Shown: positions 15,832 through 23,771 of the stretch, piece by piece
Layout: every line of letters begins with the position of its first letter
How positions within the stretch are numbered: position 1 is the first letter of the stretch
Assembly: GCF_013127955.1 (NCBI RefSeq)
Contig: NZ_CP053435.1
Coordinates: 806,001-870,000, forward strand
Reading direction: 5' to 3'
Length of the DNA stretch: 64,000 bases
From: Spirosoma taeanense
GTDB lineage: Bacteria; Bacteroidota; Bacteroidia; Cytophagales; Spirosomataceae
The notes under the pieces: model-generated
Databases searched by the model: none
What the model saw: the letters and a program-made list of their open reading frames with translations, nothing else
Told to the model about the DNA's origin: nothing
Translations under genes and position numbers: made by a program

Positions 15832-17451
15832 ATGAAATTACGTTACCTTCTCTATAGTCTTACCAGCCTGCCACTTTTGCTGGATGGCTGCCAGAATCCG
15901 CTTGAAGGCATTCAAATCCGGGTTAAAGATCCAATTCAGCAGGGGGTGGTGGAGTGTCGGCTCTACGATCCGGCCGGTAACCCGCTACCTCAGAATAGCC
16001 GTATTAGTATTGCCGGACCCGATGCCGACAAGGTCGTAACGACCCTGAATACGAAGAAATACAAAATAAACGCGGATGGGAGCCTGCTGGTGGCTGCTTC
16101 GCCAATGGTAACGCTCTCCAGCCAGCAGCCTATGCGGTTTTCAACGGTTGTTGAAGCAGAAGGATATCTGACCATTGTTCAACCGTTTGTCTTGACGAAC
16201 GGCGGCCGGCAAACCCGTTACGTACGGCAGATTAGTATGACAAAGCCTCCCCGAACGCTATCGGTTGCCCGCCTTGCCGGTCGGGCCAATGCCGATGGAA
16301 CGCTGCCGACAACACTGAGCTTGACAACTGCTGAACAGAACACCGAGGCCGACCACGCAACGGTTACCATTGGGGCCGGCACAAAACTGACCGACCGCGA
16401 AGGACAGCCGGTTGGTGGCGATCTGACCATGGCTGTTCTGCACACCAACGCCCGTACTGGCGATGCAACAAGCCAGGTACCGGGAGGAGGGATTCTGTCG
16501 TATGTGAACGGACGGAATGGTGGGCCATCACTCGGCACACTGCGGGTTACGTCTATTGCCGGGTCCGTATCGTTCGAAATTTTTAACGGCGCTTATCAAC
16601 TGCTCACGGGGCTGTCGCAGCCGGCCCGCTGGACAATGGAGCTGAATCCGGCTACGATTAACGGGCAAACAGGCCGGGCGGTGCAGCCGGGCGATTCTAT
16701 TCCGCTGTACAGCTACGATGCATTTTCGAATCGCTGGCAGCAGGAGAAACCCGGTGTAGTTGTCCGCAATAGCCAGACTGGTCGGTTGACATACCAGGCC
16801 GAAGCGTCGCGGGCGGCTGCTTACGTGGCTACCTGGACCGAATTTCTCTGCGACGTAGGGCCAGTGTTTAAGGTAAGCAGCAAACTAACCAACGTTGACG
16901 TTAATTATCTCTGCAGACTAATTGATGCCAGAACCGGCGCTCAGGTGAGTGCTTTCCACGCAAACGTGAACAACGGAGCACTCATCCGGATTTACAACCA
17001 GTTACCCGGACGCCAGTTGAAATTGCAGATATATGATGAAACCGATGCCTGGGGGAAGGGGGCGAAAGGTGGACTAATTGCGGAGTCTGCCGTGGGTACA
17101 ACCTGCGATCAGACGCCCATAGCCGTTGATCTGCGCGAACTGCCGGTTCCACCCGTCATGAAGCTGGAATTTTATTTCTCCTGCCCCGCCGGAACCAAAT
17201 TAGACGAGTCGGCGCTGCCCGCCATGATCCGGACGCAGTATAGCGAAGCCGGTAAAGAAAGCTGGCGCGACCTGATTACGGCAACCCGCACCGAACGTAA
17301 AGTCGCTTCGTATAAACTACAGGTCGGACGAAAGTACGACCTGCGAGCCAGCACCGACGGCGGAGCTACCTGGCCGCTGCGGGAAAACGATTATCTGGTT
17401 GATAAACCCGACTGGACCCTTAAAATCCGAGCTTCGATGTACTGCAAATAG
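15832..17451 (+). CDS. Large lipoprotein of unknown function
   Basis: This 539-residue protein has a lipoprotein signal (lipobox LDGC, cysteine at residue 20). The mature part is rich in beta strands. The first third (about 30-130) looks like a carboxypeptidase-regulatory or Ig-like fold with SLLVAASPMVTL and VVEAEGYLTIVQPFVL. A middle part carries VTIGAGTKLTDREGQPVGGDLTMAVLH. The C-terminal third has several cysteines. It sits 12 bases after the barrel gene and may form a surface complex with it. No enzyme motif was recognised. Confidence 0.7.
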   Translation: MKLRYLLYSLTSLPLLLDGCQNPLEGIQIRVKDPIQQGVVECRLYDPAGNPLPQNSRISIAGPDADKVVTTLNTKKYKINADGSLLVAASPMVTLSSQQPMRFSTVVEAEGYLTIVQPFVLTNGGRQTRYVRQISMTKPPRTLSVARLAGRANADGTLPTTLSLTTAEQNTEADHATVTIGAGTKLTDREGQPVGGDLTMAVLHTNARTGDATSQVPGGGILSYVNGRNGGPSLGTLRVTSIAGSVSFEIFNGAYQLLTGLSQPARWTMELNPATINGQTGRAVQPGDSIPLYSYDAFSNRWQQEKPGVVVRNSQTGRLTYQAEASRAAAYVATWTEFLCDVGPVFKVSSKLTNVDVNYLCRLIDARTGAQVSAFHANVNNGALIRIYNQLPGRQLKLQIYDETDAWGKGAKGGLIAESAVGTTCDQTPIAVDLRELPVPPVMKLEFYFSCPAGTKLDESALPAMIRTQYSEAGKESWRDLITATRTERKVASYKLQVGRKYDLRASTDGGATWPLRENDYLVDKPDWTLKIRASMYCK

Positions 17452-17518
17452 AACGGAAGCGTAGCTTTGCCGGAATAGCTGGAACCGATCCTGCTGGCAC
17501 CGACAATCGATACCATTC

Positions 17519-18553
17519 ATGCAGTTGTTTCTCCACCGCGTCGATTTACGTCTGAGGCATACATTTACCATCGCGCACGACAGTCGTGATATACAACCAT
17601 CACTCATTGTTGAACTGCGCGACGGGGCGTATAGCGGATACGGCGAAGCTACGGCAACCCGGTATTATGGTATTACGATCGATGGCATGGTGGCGGCTCT
17701 TGAGGCTATGCGTAACCGGATCGAAACTGACAGGCTGGCCGATCCTGAACAGTTCTGGGCGGATATGCAGCCCGAACTGGCCACAAATCCGTTCGCTCTC
17801 TGCGCCCTCGATCAGGCGGCCTGGGATTTATGGGGCAAACGCGCTGGTCAACCTCTCCATCAACTCTGGCATCTGGACCCGGCGCGCGGACCCCTGACGA
17901 ACTACACGATTGGGCTTGATACGCCGGCGCAGATGGTTCGCAAGATGAAGGAGCGTCCCTGGCCGCTGTATAAAATTAAGCTGGGGCGACCCGAAACAGA
18001 TCTGGAAACGGTTCGGTTGCTGCGTAGCTATACTAACGCTCGCTTCCGGGTAGATGCGAACTGTGGCTGGACAGTTCAGGATGCAATCGAGAAGTCGCGG
18101 GGCCTGGCCGACCTGGATGTTGAATTCATTGAGCAGCCACTTCCGGCCAGCGATTGGGAAGGTGCCAGGCGCCTGTATGAACAGAGTGTCCTGCCGATTA
18201 TTGCCGACGAGAGCTGTATCGTTGAAGAGGACGTAGACCGGTGCGCGGGGTATTTTCACGGCGTAAATATTAAACTGACCAAATGCGGAGGCTTAACACC
18301 CGCCCGGCGCATGATTACCCGCGCCCGGCAATTGGGGTTACGAGTGATGGTGGGCTGCATGACCGAGTCGAGCGTGGGCATTTCGGCCATTGCCCAATTG
18401 CTGCCCCTGCTCGATTATGCCGACTTAGACGGTTCTATGCTGATTGCCGATGACCCCGCAGCGGGCGTTACGTTTGATTACGGACGGGTTGTTTACGCCA
18501 GTGCCAACGGAACCGGAGCAACACTGAGACCTGACGTAACAAACAGGGAATAA
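17519..18553 (+). CDS. Dipeptide epimerase (enolase superfamily, L-Ala-D/L-Glu type)
   Basis: This 344-residue protein has the muconate-lactonising N-terminal cap and a TIM-like barrel. The base pair K152-x-K154 (YKIKLG), metal ligands D179 (RVDAN), E205 (FIEQP) and D230 (IADES), and opposite-face K252 (NIKLTK) are all in place. D302-x-D304 (DLDG) is the motif that binds the amino end of a dipeptide and marks dipeptide epimerases. The expected reaction is epimerisation of L-Ala-D-Glu to L-Ala-L-Glu in murein peptide recycling, though related enzymes use other dipeptides. It lies 22 bases before a PLP enzyme gene and is probably co-transcribed with it. Confidence 0.88.
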   Translation: MQLFLHRVDLRLRHTFTIAHDSRDIQPSLIVELRDGAYSGYGEATATRYYGITIDGMVAALEAMRNRIETDRLADPEQFWADMQPELATNPFALCALDQAAWDLWGKRAGQPLHQLWHLDPARGPLTNYTIGLDTPAQMVRKMKERPWPLYKIKLGRPETDLETVRLLRSYTNARFRVDANCGWTVQDAIEKSRGLADLDVEFIEQPLPASDWEGARRLYEQSVLPIIADESCIVEEDVDRCAGYFHGVNIKLTKCGGLTPARRMITRARQLGLRVMVGCMTESSVGISAIAQLLPLLDYADLDGSMLIADDPAAGVTFDYGRVVYASANGTGATLRPDVTNRE

Positions 18554-18575
18554 TCACAGGCTATTTAAAGTACCC

Positions 18576-19700
18576 ATGACGAATAGTTTTAGCATCCACC
18601 ACCTTCCCGGCCGGACGATTCAGCATGATGGGAACCCTTATCTGTTTTTTAGCGGTACGGCTTACTTAGGCTTACCCCAGCACCCCGCTTTTCAGCAGTT
18701 GGTAATCGAGAGTATCAGACGTTACGGGACCACCTTTGGCAGTTCACGTAACGGGAATCTACGCCTTGCGGTGTATGAAGAAGCAGAAGCAAAACTGGCG
18801 GCTTCGGCAGGGGCCGGGGCTGCTTTAACGCTCTCATCAGGGATGATGGCCGGGCAGACGGTAATCAACTGGCTGCGGGCGCAGAAGGCTTTGTTCATCT
18901 ACGGCCCCAATACGCATCCGGCTCTGTGGGACAGCCCCACCCGTGTGCTGCCCGCTCTGTCCTTTGCCGATTGGGCGGCTCAACTGCCCGAGCAGTTACG
19001 ATGGAGTGATGCCAGAGATCATACACCAGGGCCGATAGCGGTTTTAGTTAACTCACTGGAGGCTGTTCGCTCCGAATTTTATGAGTTTAGCTGGATGGAT
19101 CAGCTTCCCGCCGACCGGCCCATTTTGCTGATTGTAGACGATTCGCACGGGCTGGGCGTTCTGAACGTCGGTGCGCAGGGCTATGGACGGGGTATCTGGC
19201 CCCAGTTGCCGGGCAAACGGCGGGACCACGTCAGACTGATCGTTACGGCTTCGCTGGCGAAAGCAATGGGGCTGCCGGGGGGCGTTGTCTTCAGTGATGC
19301 GCATATAGTAGCAGAATTGCGTCAGACGGCTTTCTTTGGGGCCTGTTCGCCCATGCCACCTGCCTACCTGGATGCCTATATAAACGCCGAACCGCTCTAC
19401 GTTGAAGGCTACAACCGGTTGCAGCGTAACCTGAAGCAGGCCGAAACCCTGCTGTTGCCAACGGGCCTGTTTCAGCATGCACCGGGTTATCCGGTTTTCT
19501 TTACCGAGCAGGATGACCTGTATGCGTATCTGCTCCGGAGGGGAGTGTTCATCTATTCGTTCGCCTATCCAACGGCAGCCGACCGGGCCAATACACGTAT
19601 CGTAATAAGTGCATTTCATGAACCAGCCGACGTTCAGCAGTTAGCCGAACGCGTTTACGAATACTGCGACCGGATAAAGACAAACTCGCCGTATATCTGA
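18576..19700 (+). CDS. PLP-dependent alpha-oxoamine-synthase-like enzyme
   Basis: This 374-residue fold-type I PLP enzyme resembles 8-amino-7-oxononanoate synthase and 2-amino-3-ketobutyrate CoA ligase. The cofactor lysine is K229 in TASLAKAMGLPGG, and the PLP-ring aspartate and histidine are in VDDSHGLGV. TFGSSRNGNLRLAVYEEAE and LTLSSGMMAGQ match the substrate and phosphate regions. Some residues differ from true BioF, for example TFGSSRNGN in place of the usual GSGGSR-TG. The gene follows the dipeptide epimerase by 22 bases, and no other biotin genes are present. A role on an amino acid released from peptides is possible; the substrate is unknown. Confidence 0.8.
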   Translation: MTNSFSIHHLPGRTIQHDGNPYLFFSGTAYLGLPQHPAFQQLVIESIRRYGTTFGSSRNGNLRLAVYEEAEAKLAASAGAGAALTLSSGMMAGQTVINWLRAQKALFIYGPNTHPALWDSPTRVLPALSFADWAAQLPEQLRWSDARDHTPGPIAVLVNSLEAVRSEFYEFSWMDQLPADRPILLIVDDSHGLGVLNVGAQGYGRGIWPQLPGKRRDHVRLIVTASLAKAMGLPGGVVFSDAHIVAELRQTAFFGACSPMPPAYLDAYINAEPLYVEGYNRLQRNLKQAETLLLPTGLFQHAPGYPVFFTEQDDLYAYLLRRGVFIYSFAYPTAADRANTRIVISAFHEPADVQQLAERVYEYCDRIKTNSPYI

Positions 19701-19785
19701 GCCAACAGATTATTTGCGCGCAAATTACGGGGCGAGTGCCACAATGCACAGATGAGCAGCGTATTGGAAGTAAATCTCCCGGTTT

Positions 19786-20226
19786 ATGAAAAAATACTAT
19801 GCTTTTCTTGTTTTGCTGGGAATTGGGTTCGCAGCGTGTACCAAAAACAATGATGTTGCGCCTGATTCCTCATCCCGGATCGCTGGAACGTATCAGCTTA
19901 CCTATATCCGGCAGGATTCAGCCGATGTTGTGGATTCGCTTGTGTTGCCTTATATCGTAGGCGGACAAACCGTAATTTCTGGAACCATTACAGCTACACG
20001 TATTGCCGGTACAACACCGACAGATAGCCTCGCTGTCTCATTAACAGTTCAGGGGCAGGCTTCCACATCCCCACTAGGCCGGGTTGAGGTTAGAACGAAT
20101 GGAAACAGCTATGACCTGTACTCGGGAACGGACAAAGTAGGAACGGCCGACGGAACAAATATCGAGATTGACACCGACCCGGCGAATACGCAGACGTTCC
20201 GGCTGGTGTTAAGAGGCAAAAAGTAA
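19786..20226 (+). CDS. Small lipoprotein, unknown
   Basis: This 146-residue protein has a lipoprotein signal with lipobox FAAC. The remainder is predicted beta-rich (GTYQLTYIRQDS, VLPYIVGGQTVISGTITATRI), which could be a lipocalin-like or small beta-sandwich fold common in Bacteroidota. It lies 85 bases after the PLP enzyme gene and ends 13 bases before a convergent gene. Confidence 0.65.
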   Translation: MKKYYAFLVLLGIGFAACTKNNDVAPDSSSRIAGTYQLTYIRQDSADVVDSLVLPYIVGGQTVISGTITATRIAGTTPTDSLAVSLTVQGQASTSPLGRVEVRTNGNSYDLYSGTDKVGTADGTNIEIDTDPANTQTFRLVLRGKK

Positions 20227-20239
20227 TTTCCTGCCCGGC

Positions 20240-21079
20240 TTATTTCAGTCCCGACAGAAACGCAAGACTCTGCGGTATCTGCTCCAGCGAGCGTGACGAT
20301 TCGTCTTCGATAAAAAAGTGCTTCACGCCCAGCTTTCGGGCCTGTTTCATTATGGCGGCAATACCCACATCGCCCTGGCCGAGCGGCACGTTCGATTCAA
20401 CATCAGCATGGCCGTTGTTGCTGTCGGGGGTACCGGGTTTGCGGTCTTTGAGGTGCATGAGGGGAAAGCGCTTTGGATACTTCTGCAGCAATGCAACGGG
20501 ATCGTAGCCGGGCGCTTTCACCCAGAAAACATCCATTTCAAAATTGACCGCTTTGGGGTCGAAGTTTTCGGCCAGGTAATCAAAGAACGTACCGTCCTTA
20601 TAGGTCTGGAATTCATAGCCGTGGGTATGATAGCAGAACGTAAGCCCATTATCGGCCAGGAGTCGGCCGGCGGTGTTAAACACATCAATAGCTCGGTCGG
20701 CGTCCTCAATCTGGAACAGATCGCCCGGATGCGGAATCCAACTGCAGACAACGTATTTAGCCCCCAGCGCTTTCGCTTGGGCTAGCACCTTCGGTACGTT
20801 ATTATCCAGATCCTCAAAACTGGCCCCTGTACTGATCACTTTGATGTTGTTTTCATCCAGAAGTTTACGGAAATCGGTCAGGCTCAGGCCATACGTTCCC
20901 CCGGCTTCGACCTCACGGAAACCCATCTGTTTGACCTTCGCCATCGTGCCGGGTACGTCTTTGGCAAACTGGTTGCGTAAACTATACAACTGAAGGCCAA
21001 CCGGAGCCGGTTTTTGCGCCAGGGTTACTAGACTGCCTGATAGCAGCCCGGTGAGCAGAAGAAGGGGTTTCAGGTTCAT
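20240..21079 (-). CDS. Exported sugar phosphate isomerase/epimerase-like TIM barrel
   Basis: This 279-residue protein has a type I signal peptide (cleavage near TLAQ-KP) and a xylose-isomerase-like TIM barrel. Typical parts are GLQLYSLRNQF, MGFREVEAGG, CYHTHGYEF, NFEMDVFWV, LMHLKDRKPG and FFIEDE, which contain the expected H/E/D metal ligands. Such exported proteins are abundant in Bacteroidota and usually act on free sugars or inositols, not sugar phosphates. The substrate is unknown. It is followed upstream by the DUF1338 gene with a gap of 71 bases. Confidence 0.82.
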   Translation of the reverse strand: MNLKPLLLLTGLLSGSLVTLAQKPAPVGLQLYSLRNQFAKDVPGTMAKVKQMGFREVEAGGTYGLSLTDFRKLLDENNIKVISTGASFEDLDNNVPKVLAQAKALGAKYVVCSWIPHPGDLFQIEDADRAIDVFNTAGRLLADNGLTFCYHTHGYEFQTYKDGTFFDYLAENFDPKAVNFEMDVFWVKAPGYDPVALLQKYPKRFPLMHLKDRKPGTPDSNNGHADVESNVPLGQGDVGIAAIMKQARKLGVKHFFIEDESSRSLEQIPQSLAFLSGLK

Positions 21080-21150
21080 GGCTACGGGTTATCGGTAAAA
21101 CTCGTGTCAGTAGAAGCGAACAACCATAAATCTAAATGATAAAGCGAACG

Positions 21151-22086
21151 TTATCTACCTGTTTGGGTCGTAAACGTACTCTCAAAAATCTTATCGGCAT
21201 TCCCCGTCTCGAAACCCTCGCGTCGGTGGGCGCGCGTAATCTGATTGGTCGGCAGGTGACGGAAATCCGGCAGGACCCGCCGTTCCGCAAATTCGACGTA
21301 AGAGCCCGCAATGCGGAACACCTCCCCCCCGGCAAACTCGGCATCAAGCATCTGCGCTACGGTCGAAGCCTGCCGTAAGTCGCCGTCGGGACTGACTTTT
21401 ATCGTGCCCCCCGCCGAGTTTAGCCGGAAGCCCCGGCGCTCCAGAAACGCCACAAATTCGTCAATCGTGTTGTAGCTCGGTTTGAGGTTATGAACGCTGA
21501 TGGTAAAATGATTCAGATAATACCGGTTATAAATCACCCAGGCTGCATATTCGCTTTCGGCCAGCAGGGCCCGATAGTCGGCCAACGTAGGGGTTTGCCA
21601 AAGGGGTTGATGCAGAAACGCATCCACAGCCGCAGCATCGTCCAGGTTCAGCACGTCGACCGGGTCGCTCGTAACAGTATCGGTATACCGGTGAATAATC
21701 CGCTGAGCCTCGGCCGATAACTCATCGACGCGCAGCTCGCTGGCGAAAATACGCGGCAGGTTACCGCCCAAACGGGCTGGAGGACTGTACCAGTACGCTG
21801 TGAGCTTCTTCTCGGTAAAATTGTATTCGTCGCGCTTTTCGTAGCCGTAATGCAGAAAAATCTTCTCGAACGAAGCCAGCCCGAGGTTGGGTACGCCCAT
21901 GGTGCGGAAGGCAATGTGGTCGTTCTCGATCTCGTTCGGCGATGCGATAATGCCTTCATCAAGCATAGCGTCGAACACCTTCTTTACGTCGGGAACGCGC
22001 TCGCTATACCGGCGCATCAGCCCGTCCAGGACGGCGGTAAGGGTCTGGTTCCGGTCAATGGTTGATTTGTTCGGTGAAGTGGTCAT
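21151..22086 (-). CDS. DUF1338 family, 2-oxoadipate dioxygenase/decarboxylase-like
   Basis: This 311-residue protein carries the family blocks NDHIAFRT (H57), YLNHFTISVHN (H193), SYVEFAERRVLP (E265 or E268) and REGFETGNADKIFEST. In the Pseudomonas enzyme HglS two histidines and a glutamate bind iron, and these residues fit that pattern. HglS turns 2-oxoadipate into D-2-hydroxyglutarate in lysine breakdown, using oxygen. No other lysine catabolic genes are nearby, so the pathway here is open. It is separated by 31 bases from the thioesterase gene, suggesting an operon. Confidence 0.85.
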   Translation of the reverse strand: MTTSPNKSTIDRNQTLTAVLDGLMRRYSERVPDVKKVFDAMLDEGIIASPNEIENDHIAFRTMGVPNLGLASFEKIFLHYGYEKRDEYNFTEKKLTAYWYSPPARLGGNLPRIFASELRVDELSAEAQRIIHRYTDTVTSDPVDVLNLDDAAAVDAFLHQPLWQTPTLADYRALLAESEYAAWVIYNRYYLNHFTISVHNLKPSYNTIDEFVAFLERRGFRLNSAGGTIKVSPDGDLRQASTVAQMLDAEFAGGEVFRIAGSYVEFAERRVLPDFRHLPTNQITRAHRREGFETGNADKIFESTFTTQTGR

Positions 22087-22117
22087 GCTTGTACAATCTT
22101 ACCGTTGGTTACGTTGA

Positions 22118-22885
22118 TTAATCCGATGTTCGCCAGCGCGTTCGGGCCAGCAGTATCTCCTTACCCGACCCGCTGTGTTCGATCCGGTGCAGCCGGGTGT
22201 CTGACGGAGCCTCCGCCGACGTATCAATGGCCAGTTGAACGCGCAGCCGATCGTGCCAGTGGCTTTCGGTTCGGTAAACTAAATCAATTTCGGCTAATTC
22301 CCGCGTTTTCAGCGTTTCGTCCTCAACGCATTCAACCAGCCATTGTACATAGGCTACATTGTTGACGTGTTGGTTCTGATCAATACTGAGCCAGCCCACT
22401 TCAACTGTCTTTTCCAGAATGGGCGAAAATGGGGCTGTCTGGAAATCCGGTTTGAGCGGCAGTCGGGGTAAGGGGTCTGGGTGGGATGGCAGCGTCAGGT
22501 TACGGATAAAGTCGGGCAGCGGCACCATTGTCCGCTTTTCCATACTGAAAACGAGCCAGGTGCTGGTGGCATCGGCCAGTAGCGTCCCATCTTCGGCCAG
22601 CACCCGAAAGTCACGATAAATGAAATACTTCTCTACAAAAGTTGGGTAGGTCATCACCTGAATTGTCTGTCCGTAGACTGGATAATGATACATCCGTAGC
22701 CGGAATCGCATCAGCATCCAGCCGAGCGCAGACTGGCTGAACTGGGTCAGATCGGCCATGCCAAACCCGTGCTCAGCCGCATTCCGGTTGGCCGACTCCT
22801 GCAGAATATTCATCAGTGCGGGTACGCTCAACCGGCCGTGGGCATCGGTTTCATAACCGCGTAGCGTAAACGTGTCCATAGGCAT
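22118..22885 (-). CDS. Acyl-ACP thioesterase (FatA/FatB type)
   Basis: This 255-residue protein has two hot-dog domains. The first contains LQESANRNAAEHGFG and ALGWMLMRFRLRM. The second contains DQNQHVNNVAYVQWLVE, the conserved D-x-N-x-H-VNN motif with catalytic asparagine and histidine, followed by DLVYRTE. It releases fatty acids from acyl carrier protein in the cytoplasm. The ATG at 22885 is chosen. An in-frame GTG at 22930 lies inside the loop of the rpmE2 terminator (22913-22952), so it is unlikely to be used. Confidence 0.85.
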   Translation of the reverse strand: MPMDTFTLRGYETDAHGRLSVPALMNILQESANRNAAEHGFGMADLTQFSQSALGWMLMRFRLRMYHYPVYGQTIQVMTYPTFVEKYFIYRDFRVLAEDGTLLADATSTWLVFSMEKRTMVPLPDFIRNLTLPSHPDPLPRLPLKPDFQTAPFSPILEKTVEVGWLSIDQNQHVNNVAYVQWLVECVEDETLKTRELAEIDLVYRTESHWHDRLRVQLAIDTSAEAPSDTRLHRIEHSGSGKEILLARTRWRTSD

Positions 22886-22912
22886 AAAAGAATCGGGGGC
22901 AAAGGGCACCAA

Positions 22913-22952
22913 CGAAAACTCCCCCGACACGACATGGCGTAACGGGGGAGTT
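22913..22952 (-). terminator. Terminator of the L31 gene
   Basis: Read on the minus strand, AACTCCCCCG (22952-22943) pairs perfectly with CGGGGGAGTT (22926-22917) over a 16-base loop and is followed by TTCGTT. It ends rpmE2 transcription before the thioesterase gene, at least in part. Confidence 0.7.
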
Positions 22953-22982
22953 GCAAACCTGTATGGTCGTTGAGACCTCTAA

Positions 22983-23225
22983 TTACTTGGTGCCGTACCG
23001 CTTGCGGAACTTGTCCACGCGGCCTGCGGTATCGAGCAGCACATTCTTACCCGTATAGAATGGGTGCGACTGTGAGCTAACTTCAATCTTAACGAGTGGG
23101 TAGGTCTGGCCCTCGAACTCGATAGTGTCTCTGGTCTGAACCGTTGAGCGCGTCAGGAATTTGTAGTCGCTCGACAGGTCATGGAATACCACTTCGCGGT
23201 AATCCGGGTGAATGCCCTTTTTCAT
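22983..23225 (-). CDS. rpmE2: 50S ribosomal protein L31 type B
   Basis: This 80-residue protein begins [16 protein letters not shown] and contains [28 protein letters not shown], the L31 signature. It lacks the CxxC zinc-binding cysteines of the primary form, which defines type B. It is a small basic protein of the large ribosomal subunit. The gene has its own strong promoter (23279-23309) and terminator (22913-22952), so it is a single-gene unit. Confidence 0.95.
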   Translation of the reverse strand: MKKGIHPDYREVVFHDLSSDYKFLTRSTVQTRDTIEFEGQTYPLVKIEVSSQSHPFYTGKNVLLDTAGRVDKFRKRYGTK

Positions 23226-23278
23226 GGTCTTATGCTCAGTTTCTTGTCATCTTCTCGGTTTCCGACCGAAAAGGACTG

Positions 23279-23309
23279 CAAAGGTACGGTGTTTTGTGAG
23301 GATTGACAA
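23279..23309 (-). promoter_or_regulatory. Promoter of rpmE2
   Basis: On the minus strand TTG (23309-23307) is followed after 20 bases by TACCTTTG (23286-23279) and then C. This is an almost ideal Bacteroidota promoter (TTG-N19/20-TAnnTTTG). The start would be near 23272, about 47 bases before the ATG. Confidence 0.7.
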
Positions 23310-23527
23310 GATTTTTGTATGTTCTTTTTAGAGCTGATTGTCAGCTTAATAAGGGTGACCCGTTGGCTAATAATGCGCTAACAAATCCTTGCGACTGCTC
23401 GCCTTTCTGCCTATTTTTAGCAACAGAAACACTTCCTCTGCGGTGATTGCCGGACGGGTTCCGGTCCTGGTCAGCCGATTCATAAATTCGCTCTTTTTAA
23501 TTTTTTAGTCTACGTCTGCTGTGGGGT

Positions 23528-23561
23528 ATTGTTAAGTCGCTAAGGCTTACGACTTAACAAT
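23528..23561. repeat. Near-perfect 34-base dyad upstream of nrdA
   Basis: ATTGTTAAGTCG (23528-23539) and CGACTTAACAAT (23550-23561) are exact reverse complements. The 10-base middle is itself a TAAG-G-CTTA inverted repeat. It lies about 210 bases before nrdA. It could be an operator or a hairpin in a long leader; only two or three T bases follow, so a terminator is less likely. Confidence 0.55.
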
Positions 23562-23771
23562 TTCGTAATCTGCTGGCAGCGTTCTATTTTTTCAAGACGC
23601 TCCAAAACCGCCGAACTCTCGGGCTTGGTTTTCCGTCTATTTCAACAGAACTTTAAAAATTCATCGCTCCCTGCCGGGATATTCTGTCGCCTTACCCGAC
23701 AGAAAATAGGGAGGAATATATCTACATTGCATTTAACATTTTCTATATATCACCATTAATCCCAATCGCCC

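Larger units (their letters stand above)
23226..23771. other. Intergenic region between rpmE2 and nrdA
   Basis: This region separates two divergent genes. It holds the rpmE2 promoter (23279-23309) and a near-perfect 34-base dyad (23528-23561). TACATTG at 23723-23729 is a weak -7 candidate for nrdA. No NrdR box was recognised, and I see no gene. Confidence 0.5.

Noticed and set aside
23226-23771. NrdR boxes in front of nrdA
   Set aside because: I looked for paired sites like ACACwATATAGTGT and found none; only the unrelated dyad at 23528-23561 is clear.
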